From positions 62,001 through 126,000 of the forward strand of contig JBJMGV010000065.1 in the NCBI GenBank assembly GCA_045807725.1: a stretch of DNA of 64,000 nucleotides. Direction: 5' to 3'. Both the position numbers and the translations under genes were made by a program. The notes beneath the pieces were generated by a model. That model did not search any database. It saw only the letters and a program-made list of their open reading frames with translations, and was not told where the DNA came from. Source of the DNA: DATENM01 sp045807725 (GTDB lineage: Bacteria > Acidobacteriota > Blastocatellia > UBA7656). Shown here piece after piece: positions 35,112-42,769 of the stretch. Numbering within the stretch: position 1 is the stretch's first letter; every line of letters starts with the position of its first letter.

Positions 35112-35882
35112 ATGAAGCTGAAATTGTTCACCGTCGCGCTGGTACTGGTTATCGGAGTCTTCCTTGAAAGCGGTTGCGCTACGAAGAAGTATGTTCGCAA
35201 CCGTGTCGCCGAACGCGCCACGCCGCTTGAGAATCGCACGAGCGAGCTGGAAGAGACTTCGCGCCGCAACACGCAGTCGATTGGCGAGCTGCGCACCGGC
35301 GTTGAAGATGTGCGGGGCCGCGCCGATCACGCTCAGCAGACGGCTGACAGCGCCGCGTCGTCCGCCGAACAGGCCAATACGCGCGTCACCGGCATTGAGC
35401 GCAACGTCGAAGAACTGCGCGCCAACCTCGACAAATACAGCGTCACCAACACCTCAATGGTCTTCTTCAGGGCGGGTAGCGCGAAGCTGACGCCGGAAGC
35501 AATGGCGCAGCTCGACCAGATTGCGTCGCAGATCACTGACCGCAACGGCTTCGTTCTTGAGATCACGGGTTTTGGCGACACGGCGCGCGCCACTCGCTAC
35601 AACGAATCGTTGGCGCAACTGCGCGCCGAAGCCGTGCAGCGCTATCTCGCCGACCGGCATAACATTTCGCTGATGCGTATGTTCGCCATCGGCTTTGGCG
35701 CAGCGCGTCCGATGTCGCAGAACGTATCGACGGGCGATGGGGCGATGACGACTTCGCCGCGCGCGCTCAACCGCCGCGTCGAGATTCGCCTGCTGACCAA
35801 CAACGCCGTACCGACTGCGCCGATGCGCAGCACGACGACCGGGGCGACCGGTATGGCCGCGCCGTCGCAGCGGCGTCCCTAA
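35112..35882 (+). CDS. OmpA-family outer-membrane lipoprotein
   Basis: This is a 256-residue protein. A lipoprotein signal ends in the lipobox LESGC (Cys at about residue 19), followed by a coiled-coil region (about 35-110, with SAASSAEQANTRV and IERNVEELRANL) and a C-terminal OmpA peptidoglycan-binding domain (about 115-225; FFRAGSAKLTPEAMAQLD, ITGFGDTARATRYNESLAQL, RAEAVQRYL). It should tether the outer membrane to peptidoglycan, like Pal or Lpp-OmpA proteins. The tail is Thr/Ala/Pro-rich. GGAGGAA precedes the ATG, and a strong terminator follows. Confidence 0.88.
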   Translation: MKLKLFTVALVLVIGVFLESGCATKKYVRNRVAERATPLENRTSELEETSRRNTQSIGELRTGVEDVRGRADHAQQTADSAASSAEQANTRVTGIERNVEELRANLDKYSVTNTSMVFFRAGSAKLTPEAMAQLDQIASQITDRNGFVLEITGFGDTARATRYNESLAQLRAEAVQRYLADRHNISLMRMFAIGFGAARPMSQNVSTGDGAMTTSPRALNRRVEIRLLTNNAVPTAPMRSTTTGATGMAAPSQRRP

Positions 35883-35981
35883 AAGTTCTCTGTCGCGTGA
35901 CAAGCCCCCGCTTGTGACCCGCAGGCAGGCCGTGAGGGATGAGCGATCATCCTTCGCCGCCTGTCTGCGGTAAGGATTGGC

Positions 35982-36016
35982 AAGGCCGCACGAGTGTAGT
36001 GCGGCCTTTCGCTTTT
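35982..36016 (+). terminator. Rho-independent terminator after the OmpA gene
   Basis: A perfect 10-bp stem AAGGCCGCAC/GTGCGGCCTT with a 7-nt loop is followed by a T-rich run (TCGCTTTT), 100 bp after the stop codon. Confidence 0.85.
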
Positions 36017-36073
36017 CCGGCTTATTCCCCGATCAAGGCAGTCTTTCATCCTTCCAGCTATTCATTAATTCGC

Positions 36074-36102
36074 TTAACCTTCCTGCGCTTCGTGGCTATA
36101 AT
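36074..36102 (+). promoter_or_regulatory. Sigma70 promoter for the sigma-factor operon
   Basis: TTAACC at 36074-36079, a 17-bp spacer and a perfect TATAAT at 36097-36102. Transcription would start near 36109, about 40 nt before the sigma-factor ATG. Confidence 0.7.
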
Positions 36103-36149
36103 GCTGAGGCAACCGGATTTAGGGTCGTGGCATCACAGGCTGTGAGGTC

Positions 36150-36743
36150 ATGGCTACGCTAACAAACACGCTCATAATGACCATGACCGCCGAAAGAACC
36201 GAGATGCCGAGCGACCTGGAGCTAGTCCGGGCGGCGGCGGCGGGTGACGCGGCGGCCTTCGAGCAACTCTACCAGCAGCATTATCGGCGGGTCTATTCGC
36301 TCTGCCTGCGTATGCTCGGCAGCACGACGCAAGCCGAAGACTTGACGCAGGAGGTCTTCCTGCAAGTCTTCCGCAAGCTCGGCAGCTTTCGCGGCGATTC
36401 GCAATTCACGACCTGGCTGCACCGCTTGACGGTCAATCAGGTGCTGATGCACTTTCGCAAACGCGGCGTGAAGCTCGAACACACCAGCGAAGAGGGCGAC
36501 TTCACAAACGTCGTCGAGACGCCATTGCAGAGCACGCGGCGCATCTCGATGGTTGACCGCCTGGCGCTCGAAAAAGCTATCGCCGAGCTGCCGCCGGGTT
36601 ATCGCACGGTCTTCACGCTGCACGACATCGAAGGCTACGAACACGAAGAGATCGCCGGCATGCTCGGCGTCAGCATCGGCACGTCGAAGTCGCAACTACA
36701 CAAGGCACGTATGCGGTTGCGCGAGCTGCTGATGAAGAAGTGA
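36150..36743 (+). CDS. ECF-type RNA polymerase sigma factor (RpoE-like)
   Basis: This is a 197-residue protein. Region 2 (about residues 20-95) has AAAAGDAAAFEQLYQQHYRR, AEDLTQEVFLQVFRKLGSF and TWLHRLTVNQVLMHFRK. Region 4 (about 130-190) has LPPGYRTVFTLHDIEGYEHE and a helix-turn-helix IAGMLGVSIGTSKSQLHKAR. It directs RNA polymerase to stress promoters. It is the first gene of a unit with a zinc-finger anti-sigma factor and a DUF4097 protein. The ATG at 36150 has GAGG only 3 nt upstream; a second ATG at 36177 is an alternative start. Confidence 0.92.
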   Translation: MATLTNTLIMTMTAERTEMPSDLELVRAAAAGDAAAFEQLYQQHYRRVYSLCLRMLGSTTQAEDLTQEVFLQVFRKLGSFRGDSQFTTWLHRLTVNQVLMHFRKRGVKLEHTSEEGDFTNVVETPLQSTRRISMVDRLALEKAIAELPPGYRTVFTLHDIEGYEHEEIAGMLGVSIGTSKSQLHKARMRLRELLMKK

Positions 36744-36836
36744 GCGCGCTTAGTGACGCGCCAAAATAGCGTGAGGCTGGACATCAACGGCGGCGGTTGC
36801 CGTGATGAAATCCTCTTTGAAGAGTGGGTGGTTCAC

Positions 36837-37517
36837 ATGCTTTGCACGGATTGTCAGGAACTCATATCAGATTACATAGACGGTCTGCTCGAACTCGGCG
36901 AGCAGACCAAGGTCGAGCGCCATCTGGCAGACTGCGAGCCGTGCCGCGCCGTGCGCGACGACTTCTTGCAGATCGTTCACTTCAGCCATCAGTTGCCCGA
37001 ACAAGCGCCCTCGACGGCCCTCTGGTCGCGCATTCAAACGGAACTCGCCAAAGAGCAACCTGCCGGCGCATCGGCGCGTTTCAAGCTCTGGTGGACGCGC
37101 CTTCGAGAGCAGCATTTCAACCTGTCGCTGCCGCAACTGGCGGCCAGCGCCGCCGCCTTGACCATCGTGCTGTCGCTCGGCATCATCGTCTTTCGGCGGG
37201 ATGCGGCGACCACGCCGGCCAGTATGAACGCGGCATCGGTGGGCGCGGTCGAACGATTGTCGAGCGCCTCTAACGCCGAGTTTGACGCGCTCGAACAGCA
37301 GATCAATCGGTTGTCCGAGACTATCGAGCAAAAGAAGACGGGGTGGACGCCCGAACTGCGCGCCATGTACGAGCGCAACCTGATCTATGTTAATCAGTCG
37401 CTCGCCGAGTGCCGCCACCAGATGAACGACGACCCGGCTGATGACACGGCGCAAGAGCTAATGTTGAACGCTTACCGCGAGAAGCTGCGCCTGCTCGAAG
37501 GGTTTGGAAGTTTCTGA
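36837..37517 (+). CDS. Anti-sigma factor with zf-HC2 domain and one membrane helix
   Basis: This is a 226-residue protein. The N-terminal anti-sigma zinc finger MLCTDCQELISDYIDGLLEL continues to the H-x3-C-x2-C site HLADCEPC (residues 29-36). One membrane helix lies near residues 104-122 (LAASAAALTIVLSLGIIVF). The C-terminal part is probably a coiled coil in the periplasm (FDALEQQINRLSETIEQKK). It should hold the adjacent sigma factor inactive at the membrane until an envelope signal arrives. The ATG at 36837 begins exactly at the zinc-finger start and is preferred over an earlier frame start. Confidence 0.9.
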   Translation: MLCTDCQELISDYIDGLLELGEQTKVERHLADCEPCRAVRDDFLQIVHFSHQLPEQAPSTALWSRIQTELAKEQPAGASARFKLWWTRLREQHFNLSLPQLAASAAALTIVLSLGIIVFRRDAATTPASMNAASVGAVERLSSASNAEFDALEQQINRLSETIEQKKTGWTPELRAMYERNLIYVNQSLAECRHQMNDDPADDTAQELMLNAYREKLRLLEGFGSF

Positions 37518-37584
37518 AATCGCCGCCGCGCTGGCGTCGAGCGGGCGCGGCGGCCAGCCTAATCCATCACCGCGTTTCCGAACG

Positions 37585-38334
37585 ATGATGAGTTCGACCA
37601 ACATATCCCTGATCCCACGCCTGCCGAGACTGATCGTCGCGGCAATCTTCACCTGTCTCACGCTGCTGACGTTTTCAGCGCGAGCCGAATCGGCAGCGCG
37701 TTTCGAGCGCACTTATACGCCGCGCGGCACGGCGCACCTGACCATCGCCAACAGCAACGGCCTGATTCGCGTGTCGGCCTGGGACAAGCGCAGCATCGCC
37801 GTGCGGGCGACGGCAGCGCCTTCGGTCGAGATCAACGACCGTGAAATCGGCGACGACATCATCATCTCGGTGAAGCGCAGCCTGCGGTTGGGCCGCGCCG
37901 ATTTTGAAATCAACGTCCCGGCTGAAACCTTGCTGACGCTGAAGAACGTGATGGGCGACATCGAAGTGCGCTACGTCACGGGCGCAGTCAGCATTGATTC
38001 GATTGACAGCGACGTTCGGCTGGTCGGTTTGAATTGTCCTTCGCTCGACGTTAAGGTCACGAGCGGCGACATCTACTTCGACGGCGATCTGCGCAACGGC
38101 GGCAGCTACACGCTGCAATCGTTGAAAGGCGACCTCGATGTGACCGTGCCCGAATCGACGCCCTTCAACCTGAACGCGCGCACGCTGAGCGGCTCGATCA
38201 ACCTCGGCAGTTTCATCTCCAATCTCGTCAGCGGCTCGCGCGGGCCGAAGGGCGTCAGCGGCTCTTATCTGAACGGCGGGCCGCGACTGACGCTGACGGC
38301 TTACGCCGGGCGCATCCTCCTTCATAAGAAATAA
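37585..38334 (+). CDS. Secreted DUF4097-type beta-helix protein
   Basis: This is a 249-residue protein with a signal peptide (LPRLIVAAIFTCLTLLTFSA). It then has a repetitive beta structure of the DUF4097 type: LTIANSNGLIRVSAWDKRSI, TLKNVMGDIEVRYVTGAVSI, LDVKVTSGDIYFDGDL, YTLQSLKGDLDVTVPE. The recurring GDI/GDL turns mark parallel beta-helix coils. Such proteins often follow anti-sigma genes and may be envelope-stress targets; the function is unknown. Two adjacent ATGs (37585, 37588) are possible starts. An alternative TTG at 37504 would overlap the anti-sigma gene. Confidence 0.78.
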   Translation: MMSSTNISLIPRLPRLIVAAIFTCLTLLTFSARAESAARFERTYTPRGTAHLTIANSNGLIRVSAWDKRSIAVRATAAPSVEINDREIGDDIIISVKRSLRLGRADFEINVPAETLLTLKNVMGDIEVRYVTGAVSIDSIDSDVRLVGLNCPSLDVKVTSGDIYFDGDLRNGGSYTLQSLKGDLDVTVPESTPFNLNARTLSGSINLGSFISNLVSGSRGPKGVSGSYLNGGPRLTLTAYAGRILLHKK

Positions 38335-38344
38335 CACGCCTACG

Positions 38345-38364
38345 AAGCGGCGCGTTCGCCGCTT
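38345..38364 (+). terminator. Stem-loop after the sigma operon
   Basis: AAGCGGCG/CGCCGCTT, an 8-bp perfect stem with a CGTT loop, lies 10 nt after the DUF4097 stop. It lacks a T-run, so termination is probable but not certain. Confidence 0.45.
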
Positions 38365-38533
38365 GCGTGATTGCGCGTAAGCCGAAAACGTTCGCTGATC
38401 CGGCCCATCACAATAAAATACCGGCTCACACACGCAGGCCGCGCATTCGTCCCGAACCCGGCGGCGTGGGCGCTCGTACGGTTGGTTGGCTCAAAGCCGA
38501 TGTAGCATCAAACTCGCTGGTAGAGTAAAATAA

Positions 38534-39196
38534 GTGAGCGCAACCAAAGCAGCGTTAGAATTCGAGCAGGGGGCAGGAACAGATCAATTGAGACGAGCGC
38601 CGAAAGCGAATGTCACTCCCGCAGCCCGCAGGGCTGTGAAGCCCGCAAAGCCCCGCCAGCGCAAGGCGGTCAGCCAGGCCCCTGAGCCGGATCTCTTCGA
38701 CGGCGCGTTAGCGGCCAAGCCTGAACACCCTTCGGTCAGTCATCTGCTTCCCTTCCTCGAAGAACGCATCTCGTTTCGGATGCCGAGCGACATTAAGCTG
38801 CTCGACGGCGTGCTCGAATATCTGAACGAACGCATGCTGCGACTGGGCCTTGTTCAGCCGGAGGATTCCGAGTTGATCATTGCGCTCGACGAAGCCATCG
38901 TCAACGCCATCAAGCACGGTAATAAGTGCGACACCACGAAATCGGTGACGATCACCGCTGAGCTCACCGCCGAAGCCACCCGCTTCATCATCGCCGATGA
39001 AGGGCCGGGCTTTAGCCTCTGCAACGTCCCCAATCCGACAGACCCTTGCCGCCTGCTTGAGCCGAACGGGCGCGGCCTCTATCTCATCAATCACATCATG
39101 GACGAGGTTTGCTTTAACGAAGCGGGCAATCAGTTGATGATGGTCAAGCGCGTCGCGCGGCGCGAGAAGTCCGATTCATCCGACAAGCACAGTTAA
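38534..39196 (+). CDS. RsbW-like ATP-binding anti-sigma kinase (HATPase_c)
   Basis: This is a 220-residue protein. The first 70 residues are basic and disordered (AARRAVKPAKPRQRKAVS). The rest is a GHKL ATPase of the RsbW/SpoIIAB type with the N box IIALDEAIVNAIKHGNKCD, the G1 box IIADEGPGFSL and the G2 region NGRGLYLINHIMDEV. It should bind or phosphorylate a sigma factor or an anti-anti-sigma partner (not seen in the window). The start is a GTG; a later start after the disordered stretch is possible. The stop abuts the stop of the next, convergent gene. Confidence 0.85.
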   Translation: MSATKAALEFEQGAGTDQLRRAPKANVTPAARRAVKPAKPRQRKAVSQAPEPDLFDGALAAKPEHPSVSHLLPFLEERISFRMPSDIKLLDGVLEYLNERMLRLGLVQPEDSELIIALDEAIVNAIKHGNKCDTTKSVTITAELTAEATRFIIADEGPGFSLCNVPNPTDPCRLLEPNGRGLYLINHIMDEVCFNEAGNQLMMVKRVARREKSDSSDKHS

Positions 39197-39571
39197 TCAA
39201 CGCAGGCCATCAGGAAGCGCCAGCGGCGCGGTGTCGCTGCACGGGCGCAGCATCGAATAGAGCGCCGTGGCGCGGATGCTGGCAGGCAGGTTGTCGCTCA
39301 TAATGCGGCGGGCGCATTGTTCATCGTAGCCGTTCACGATCAACGTGGCGCGCAGGCAGCGACGCGCGCTGAGCGGCCACGAGGTCAGCGCTTCAATCAT
39401 CATCACCTCAAACAACACGCGAGTCTCCGGCGAAAGCGAATCCAGCGCCGCCCAGTCCCATTCGCCTGTCTCACGCATTCGCTCTAACTCGGCCACGATC
39501 TTCTCCAGTTCGCTCAGGCCGCTACGCGCCTGTGCCTTGCCGCTCTGGTCAGCCATAACAGGGGTCATCAC
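39197..39571 (-). CDS. Hypothetical protein, convergent with the RsbW-like gene
   Basis: This is a 124-residue protein that I do not recognise. It is hydrophilic at the N-terminus (GLSELEKIVAELERMRETGE) and then mostly helical (VLFEVMMIEALTSWPLSARR), without signal or membrane segment. Its stop codon directly abuts that of the convergent RsbW-like gene. Start codons at 39571, 39568 and 39556 are all possible, and none has a good ribosome site. It is retained because the reading frame has coding-like composition and no better candidate covers this stretch. Confidence 0.5.
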   Translation of the reverse strand: MMTPVMADQSGKAQARSGLSELEKIVAELERMRETGEWDWAALDSLSPETRVLFEVMMIEALTSWPLSARRCLRATLIVNGYDEQCARRIMSDNLPASIRATALYSMLRPCSDTAPLALPDGLR

Positions 39572-39830
39572 ATCGAAAAGGGTTGTAGTCCGACGAACAG
39601 TCCATCTTCAGCAAAAACTTCAGCAACGGCTGTTCCGTAACTGGCCCTACATTCGTCTGCCCGAAACGGGCAAGGGCGGGTGGACAAAAGATGAAAACCG
39701 GATCACGCAGGTTTGGACAAGCGGCAGGCGCGGCGCATTGCCTGTTACTGAACGCCCCAGCAACGGCAATCCTTCACTCAGCGAATGTGACGGAGCGCGG
39801 CGACCGATGACCGCGCCCCGTCAATGGAGA

Positions 39831-41150
39831 TTACGGGCGAGCCTTGTACTTCTCGTAAAGCTCGGTGTGGCGGCTGGTCAAGGGGATTTCGCGGCCATTG
39901 ATGAACACGTGTTTGATCTGCGTGCGAATCTCAAGTGGGTCGCCATCAGTGACGATAACGTTGGCCACCTTGCCTTGCTCGATAGAACCGATGCGGTCGG
40001 CGACGCCGAAGATTTCCGCCGGGTAAATCGTCACCGCCTTCAACGCCTCTTCTTTCGGCAATCCGAATGCCGCCGCCATCCCTGCGTGGTAAGGCAGGTC
40101 GCGCGCCGTCGCCGAATCACCCGTCTGAAAGGCGATCTTGACGCCGGCTTTTGCGAGCAGCCCGGCGTTGGCGAAGGCCGCGTCGTACGCATCGTCTTCG
40201 CGGTTCGGCATACGCAAGACAGGGCCGACGATGACCGGGATGTTCTTAGCCTTGAGCTGATCGGCGATTCGATAAGCTTCGATGCCGCCGGCCAGAATCA
40301 TCTTGATCTTCATCTCGTCGGCAAAGGCGATGGCGCTCTTGATGTCGCGCTCGGTGTTGGCATTGATGACGACGGGCATCTCTGCGCGCACCACCGGAAT
40401 GAGCGCTTCCATCTTCAAATCAACGTCTTGCCTGGGCAGGCTGGCATCTTTGGCGCGAGCGTCTCTGGCGTCGGCATAGGCGCGGGCATCGCGGAGAATC
40501 TTCTTCAAATTCTCCACCTGCTTGTCCTGCTCTCTTCGCGCTTCGGTCGTCGCGCCGCGCTGCCCTTGAAAGGCGAACTCGGAGCCGAGGCCGAAGCCGC
40601 CCGGCCAGTTGATGTGCATAGCGACGGGCGACTTCAGGATCATATCGCGCGGAACCCAGCCGTCTAGGTTGAGCAGCGCGCTCTGGCCGGCGATCAAGCC
40701 GCCGCGCGGCGCGGTCAGCGCCGACGTGATGCCATTCACGCGCGTCACGGCAATGTGCGAGCTATCGGGGTGAATCGCAACATCAACGTGAATGTTGGCG
40801 TTGTTATCGCCGATCTCCGCCACGTCAACCGAGCCGGCAACTGACTCTATCTCAGTCAGGCCAATCTCGCCGCCCGCATCGATCATTCCGGGATAGACCG
40901 AGAGGTTTGTCCCGTCAATCACCTTCGCGCCGGCAGGCGCTTGTACGTTCGCGCCGACCGCCGCGATTTTGCCATTGGCAATGACAATGGTTCCGCGCTC
41001 GATGATCGGCCCGGTGACAGTGACGATGCGCGCGTTGCGAATCGCGTAAGTCGTGCCGCCGGTCTGCGCCGAGGCGTTCGGCCATACGCCACTGCCGAAC
41101 GCCGCACAGATGATTAGAAGAGTCATTAACCGTATCGCTTGTCGTTTCAT
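39831..41150 (-). CDS. Secreted amidohydrolase-like protein, metal ligands lost (third gene of triad)
   Basis: This 439-residue protein has a signal peptide (RLMTLLIICAAFGSGVWP) and the imidazolonepropionase/prolidase-type amidohydrolase fold: the N-terminal beta-sandwich YAIRNARIVTVTGPIIERG and the C-terminal GSIEQGKVANVIVTDGDPLE. At the first metal site, where the family has HxH after PGxID, it reads YPGMIDAGGEIG. The later His positions read VVINANTERDI and ILAGGIEAYRI, and the last Asp region is FQTGDS. The metal-binding residues therefore appear replaced, suggesting a non-catalytic or altered partner. It lies 38 bp downstream of an intact paralogue with a Shine-Dalgarno-like GGAGATGAAGG. 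Confidence 0.82.
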   Translation of the reverse strand: MKRQAIRLMTLLIICAAFGSGVWPNASAQTGGTTYAIRNARIVTVTGPIIERGTIVIANGKIAAVGANVQAPAGAKVIDGTNLSVYPGMIDAGGEIGLTEIESVAGSVDVAEIGDNNANIHVDVAIHPDSSHIAVTRVNGITSALTAPRGGLIAGQSALLNLDGWVPRDMILKSPVAMHINWPGGFGLGSEFAFQGQRGATTEARREQDKQVENLKKILRDARAYADARDARAKDASLPRQDVDLKMEALIPVVRAEMPVVINANTERDIKSAIAFADEMKIKMILAGGIEAYRIADQLKAKNIPVIVGPVLRMPNREDDAYDAAFANAGLLAKAGVKIAFQTGDSATARDLPYHAGMAAAFGLPKEEALKAVTIYPAEIFGVADRIGSIEQGKVANVIVTDGDPLEIRTQIKHVFINGREIPLTSRHTELYEKYKARP

Positions 41151-41162
41151 CCTTCATCTCCG

Positions 41163-41183
41163 CGAATCTCCGAGCGAGATTCG
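41163..41183 (-). promoter_or_regulatory. Intercistronic hairpin before the third amidohydrolase gene
   Basis: CGAATCTC/GAGATTCG, an 8-bp perfect stem with a 5-nt loop, lies between the stop of the middle gene and the Shine-Dalgarno of the next. The 5' arm could pair instead with the nearby GGAGAT, so it might control ribosome access or mark an RNA processing site. Confidence 0.4.
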
Positions 41184-41188
41184 TTCAG

Positions 41189-42667
41189 CTAATTGCTCGT
41201 CTCCGGGTCGTTGTCGGGTTCGGTAGGGTTCGGCTGCGCGGCGTCGGGCTTCTCGTCGCGGCGCGGAGCGGGCGGCCCCGTCTGACGGCGCTGGCGTTCA
41301 GCCTTAATCAACTCTTCCTTCTCGCGCTTGAGCGCCTCGCGCTGCTGCAAATCTTTCTGGCGGTCGAAGTAGACCTCGCCTTCGATGATCGTCATCTCCG
41401 GCACGGTGTAGACCGAGAACGGATGTTGGCTGAAGATCACCACGTCGGCGTCTTTGCCCACATCGATTGAGCCTGTGCGCTTCTCTATGCCGAGTTGAAT
41501 CGCCGGGTTGAGCGTCACCATACGCAGCGCCGCTTCTTCGCTCATACCGCCATACTTCATACCCTTGGCGGCTTCGAGGTAGAGACGCCGCGCGCGCTCG
41601 TCTGAATCGCTGTTCACAGAGACGTTGACGCCGCGCGAAGCCATCAACGCCGCGTTATAAGGAATGGCATCGTAGGCTTCCATCTTGTAGCTCCAGAAAT
41701 CGGCGAAGGTCGAGCCGTAGGTCTTGTGCGCGGCAATTTCGTTCGCCACCTTGTAGCCTTCGAGCACGTGCTGCAAGGTCTGCACGTGGAAGCCAAGCTC
41801 ATCGCCGAGGTTCAGCAACATCAATATCTCGTCATTGCGATAGCAGTGCGAATGGATGAATCGCTTGCCTTCCAGAATCTCGACCAGCGCGTCGAGCGCG
41901 AGGTCGCGGCGCGGCGCGATGGCGTTCTTGTCCTTGCCCTTCTTCGCTTCGTACTCGCGCCACTCGCGCTGATAATCTTTGGCGCGAGTGAAGGCATCAC
42001 GTATCACCTCTTCGACGCCCATACGCGTAGCCGGGTAGCGGCGGGCGACGCCGGGCGTGATGCCCTGATTGTTTGATCGCTTCGGATTTTCGCCGAGCGC
42101 GAACTTAATGCCGGGCGGCGCGTCTTTCACGAACCAGTCGTCCACAGGCTTGCCGAGCTTGAGCTTGAGCACGGCGTTCTGCCCGCCAATGGCGTTGGCC
42201 GAGCCGTGCAGCACGTTCACCGTCGTCAGCCCGCCGGCCAGTTGGCGATAGATGTTCGGATGGTTCGGATCAACGATATCTTGAATACGCACCATCGCCG
42301 TGACCGACAACGTGCCTTCGTTGATGTTGCCTTCGCCGGCGGTGTGCGAGTGGCAATCAATGATGCCGGGCGTGACGAACTTGCCGGTCGCGTCAATGAT
42401 GCGCGCGTTAGCGTCTCTGGCTTTGACGTTCGCGCCGACGGCGGCGATCTTGCCATCGCGGATGAGGATCGAACCGTTATTGATCGTGCCGTGCGAAGCG
42501 GTCAGGATGGTGGCGTTCTGAATCAACGTCTCGCGCGGAGCCGCTTGCGTCGCCGTCGAATTGGCTTCCGTAGCCGCTTTCGTGTTGCGCGGCCCGCTCT
42601 GCGCGAACGCCGAAAGGCTCATCGCCAGCGTCAGTGTGATAGAGACAATCGCCTGAATTCGTTTCAT
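41189..42667 (-). CDS. Secreted metal-dependent amidohydrolase, intact active site (middle gene of triad)
   Basis: This 492-residue protein has a signal peptide (AIVSITLTLAMSLSAFAQ). It keeps the canonical metal site: HxH in VTPGIIDCHSHTAG, further His in FIHSHCYRNDEI and LQHVLEGYKVA, and the last Asp in VSVNSDSDE. The family (imidazolonepropionase-related amidohydrolases, often called prolidase-like) cleaves cyclic amides or dipeptides; the substrate here is unknown. The C-terminus is a charged Pro/Glu-rich tail (APRRDEKPDAAQPNPTEPD). GAGGAG lies upstream of the ATG at 42667. It is flanked by two paralogues that lack these residues. Confidence 0.88.
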   Translation of the reverse strand: MKRIQAIVSITLTLAMSLSAFAQSGPRNTKAATEANSTATQAAPRETLIQNATILTASHGTINNGSILIRDGKIAAVGANVKARDANARIIDATGKFVTPGIIDCHSHTAGEGNINEGTLSVTAMVRIQDIVDPNHPNIYRQLAGGLTTVNVLHGSANAIGGQNAVLKLKLGKPVDDWFVKDAPPGIKFALGENPKRSNNQGITPGVARRYPATRMGVEEVIRDAFTRAKDYQREWREYEAKKGKDKNAIAPRRDLALDALVEILEGKRFIHSHCYRNDEILMLLNLGDELGFHVQTLQHVLEGYKVANEIAAHKTYGSTFADFWSYKMEAYDAIPYNAALMASRGVNVSVNSDSDERARRLYLEAAKGMKYGGMSEEAALRMVTLNPAIQLGIEKRTGSIDVGKDADVVIFSQHPFSVYTVPEMTIIEGEVYFDRQKDLQQREALKREKEELIKAERQRRQTGPPAPRRDEKPDAAQPNPTEPDNDPETSN

Positions 42668-42681
42668 CTCATCTCCTCTTT

Positions 42682-42769
42682 TGATTGCGGATTGCGGATT
42701 ATCGAACGTGCTACTGAGAAACTTCAAAGAGTAATCCTGATTCCACACTCCGCAATCCGCAGTCCGCAA
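42682..42769. repeat. Heptamer fold-back element (word TTGCGGA)
   Basis: On the minus strand, immediately after the TAA stop of the first triad gene (42772-42770), come 7-mers TTGCGGA, CTGCGGA, TTGCGGA, GTGTGGA. The complementary arm (TGATTGCGGATTGCGGATTA at 42682-42701) sits 14 nt before the start codon of the middle gene, on the far side of its Shine-Dalgarno. Confidence 0.85.
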
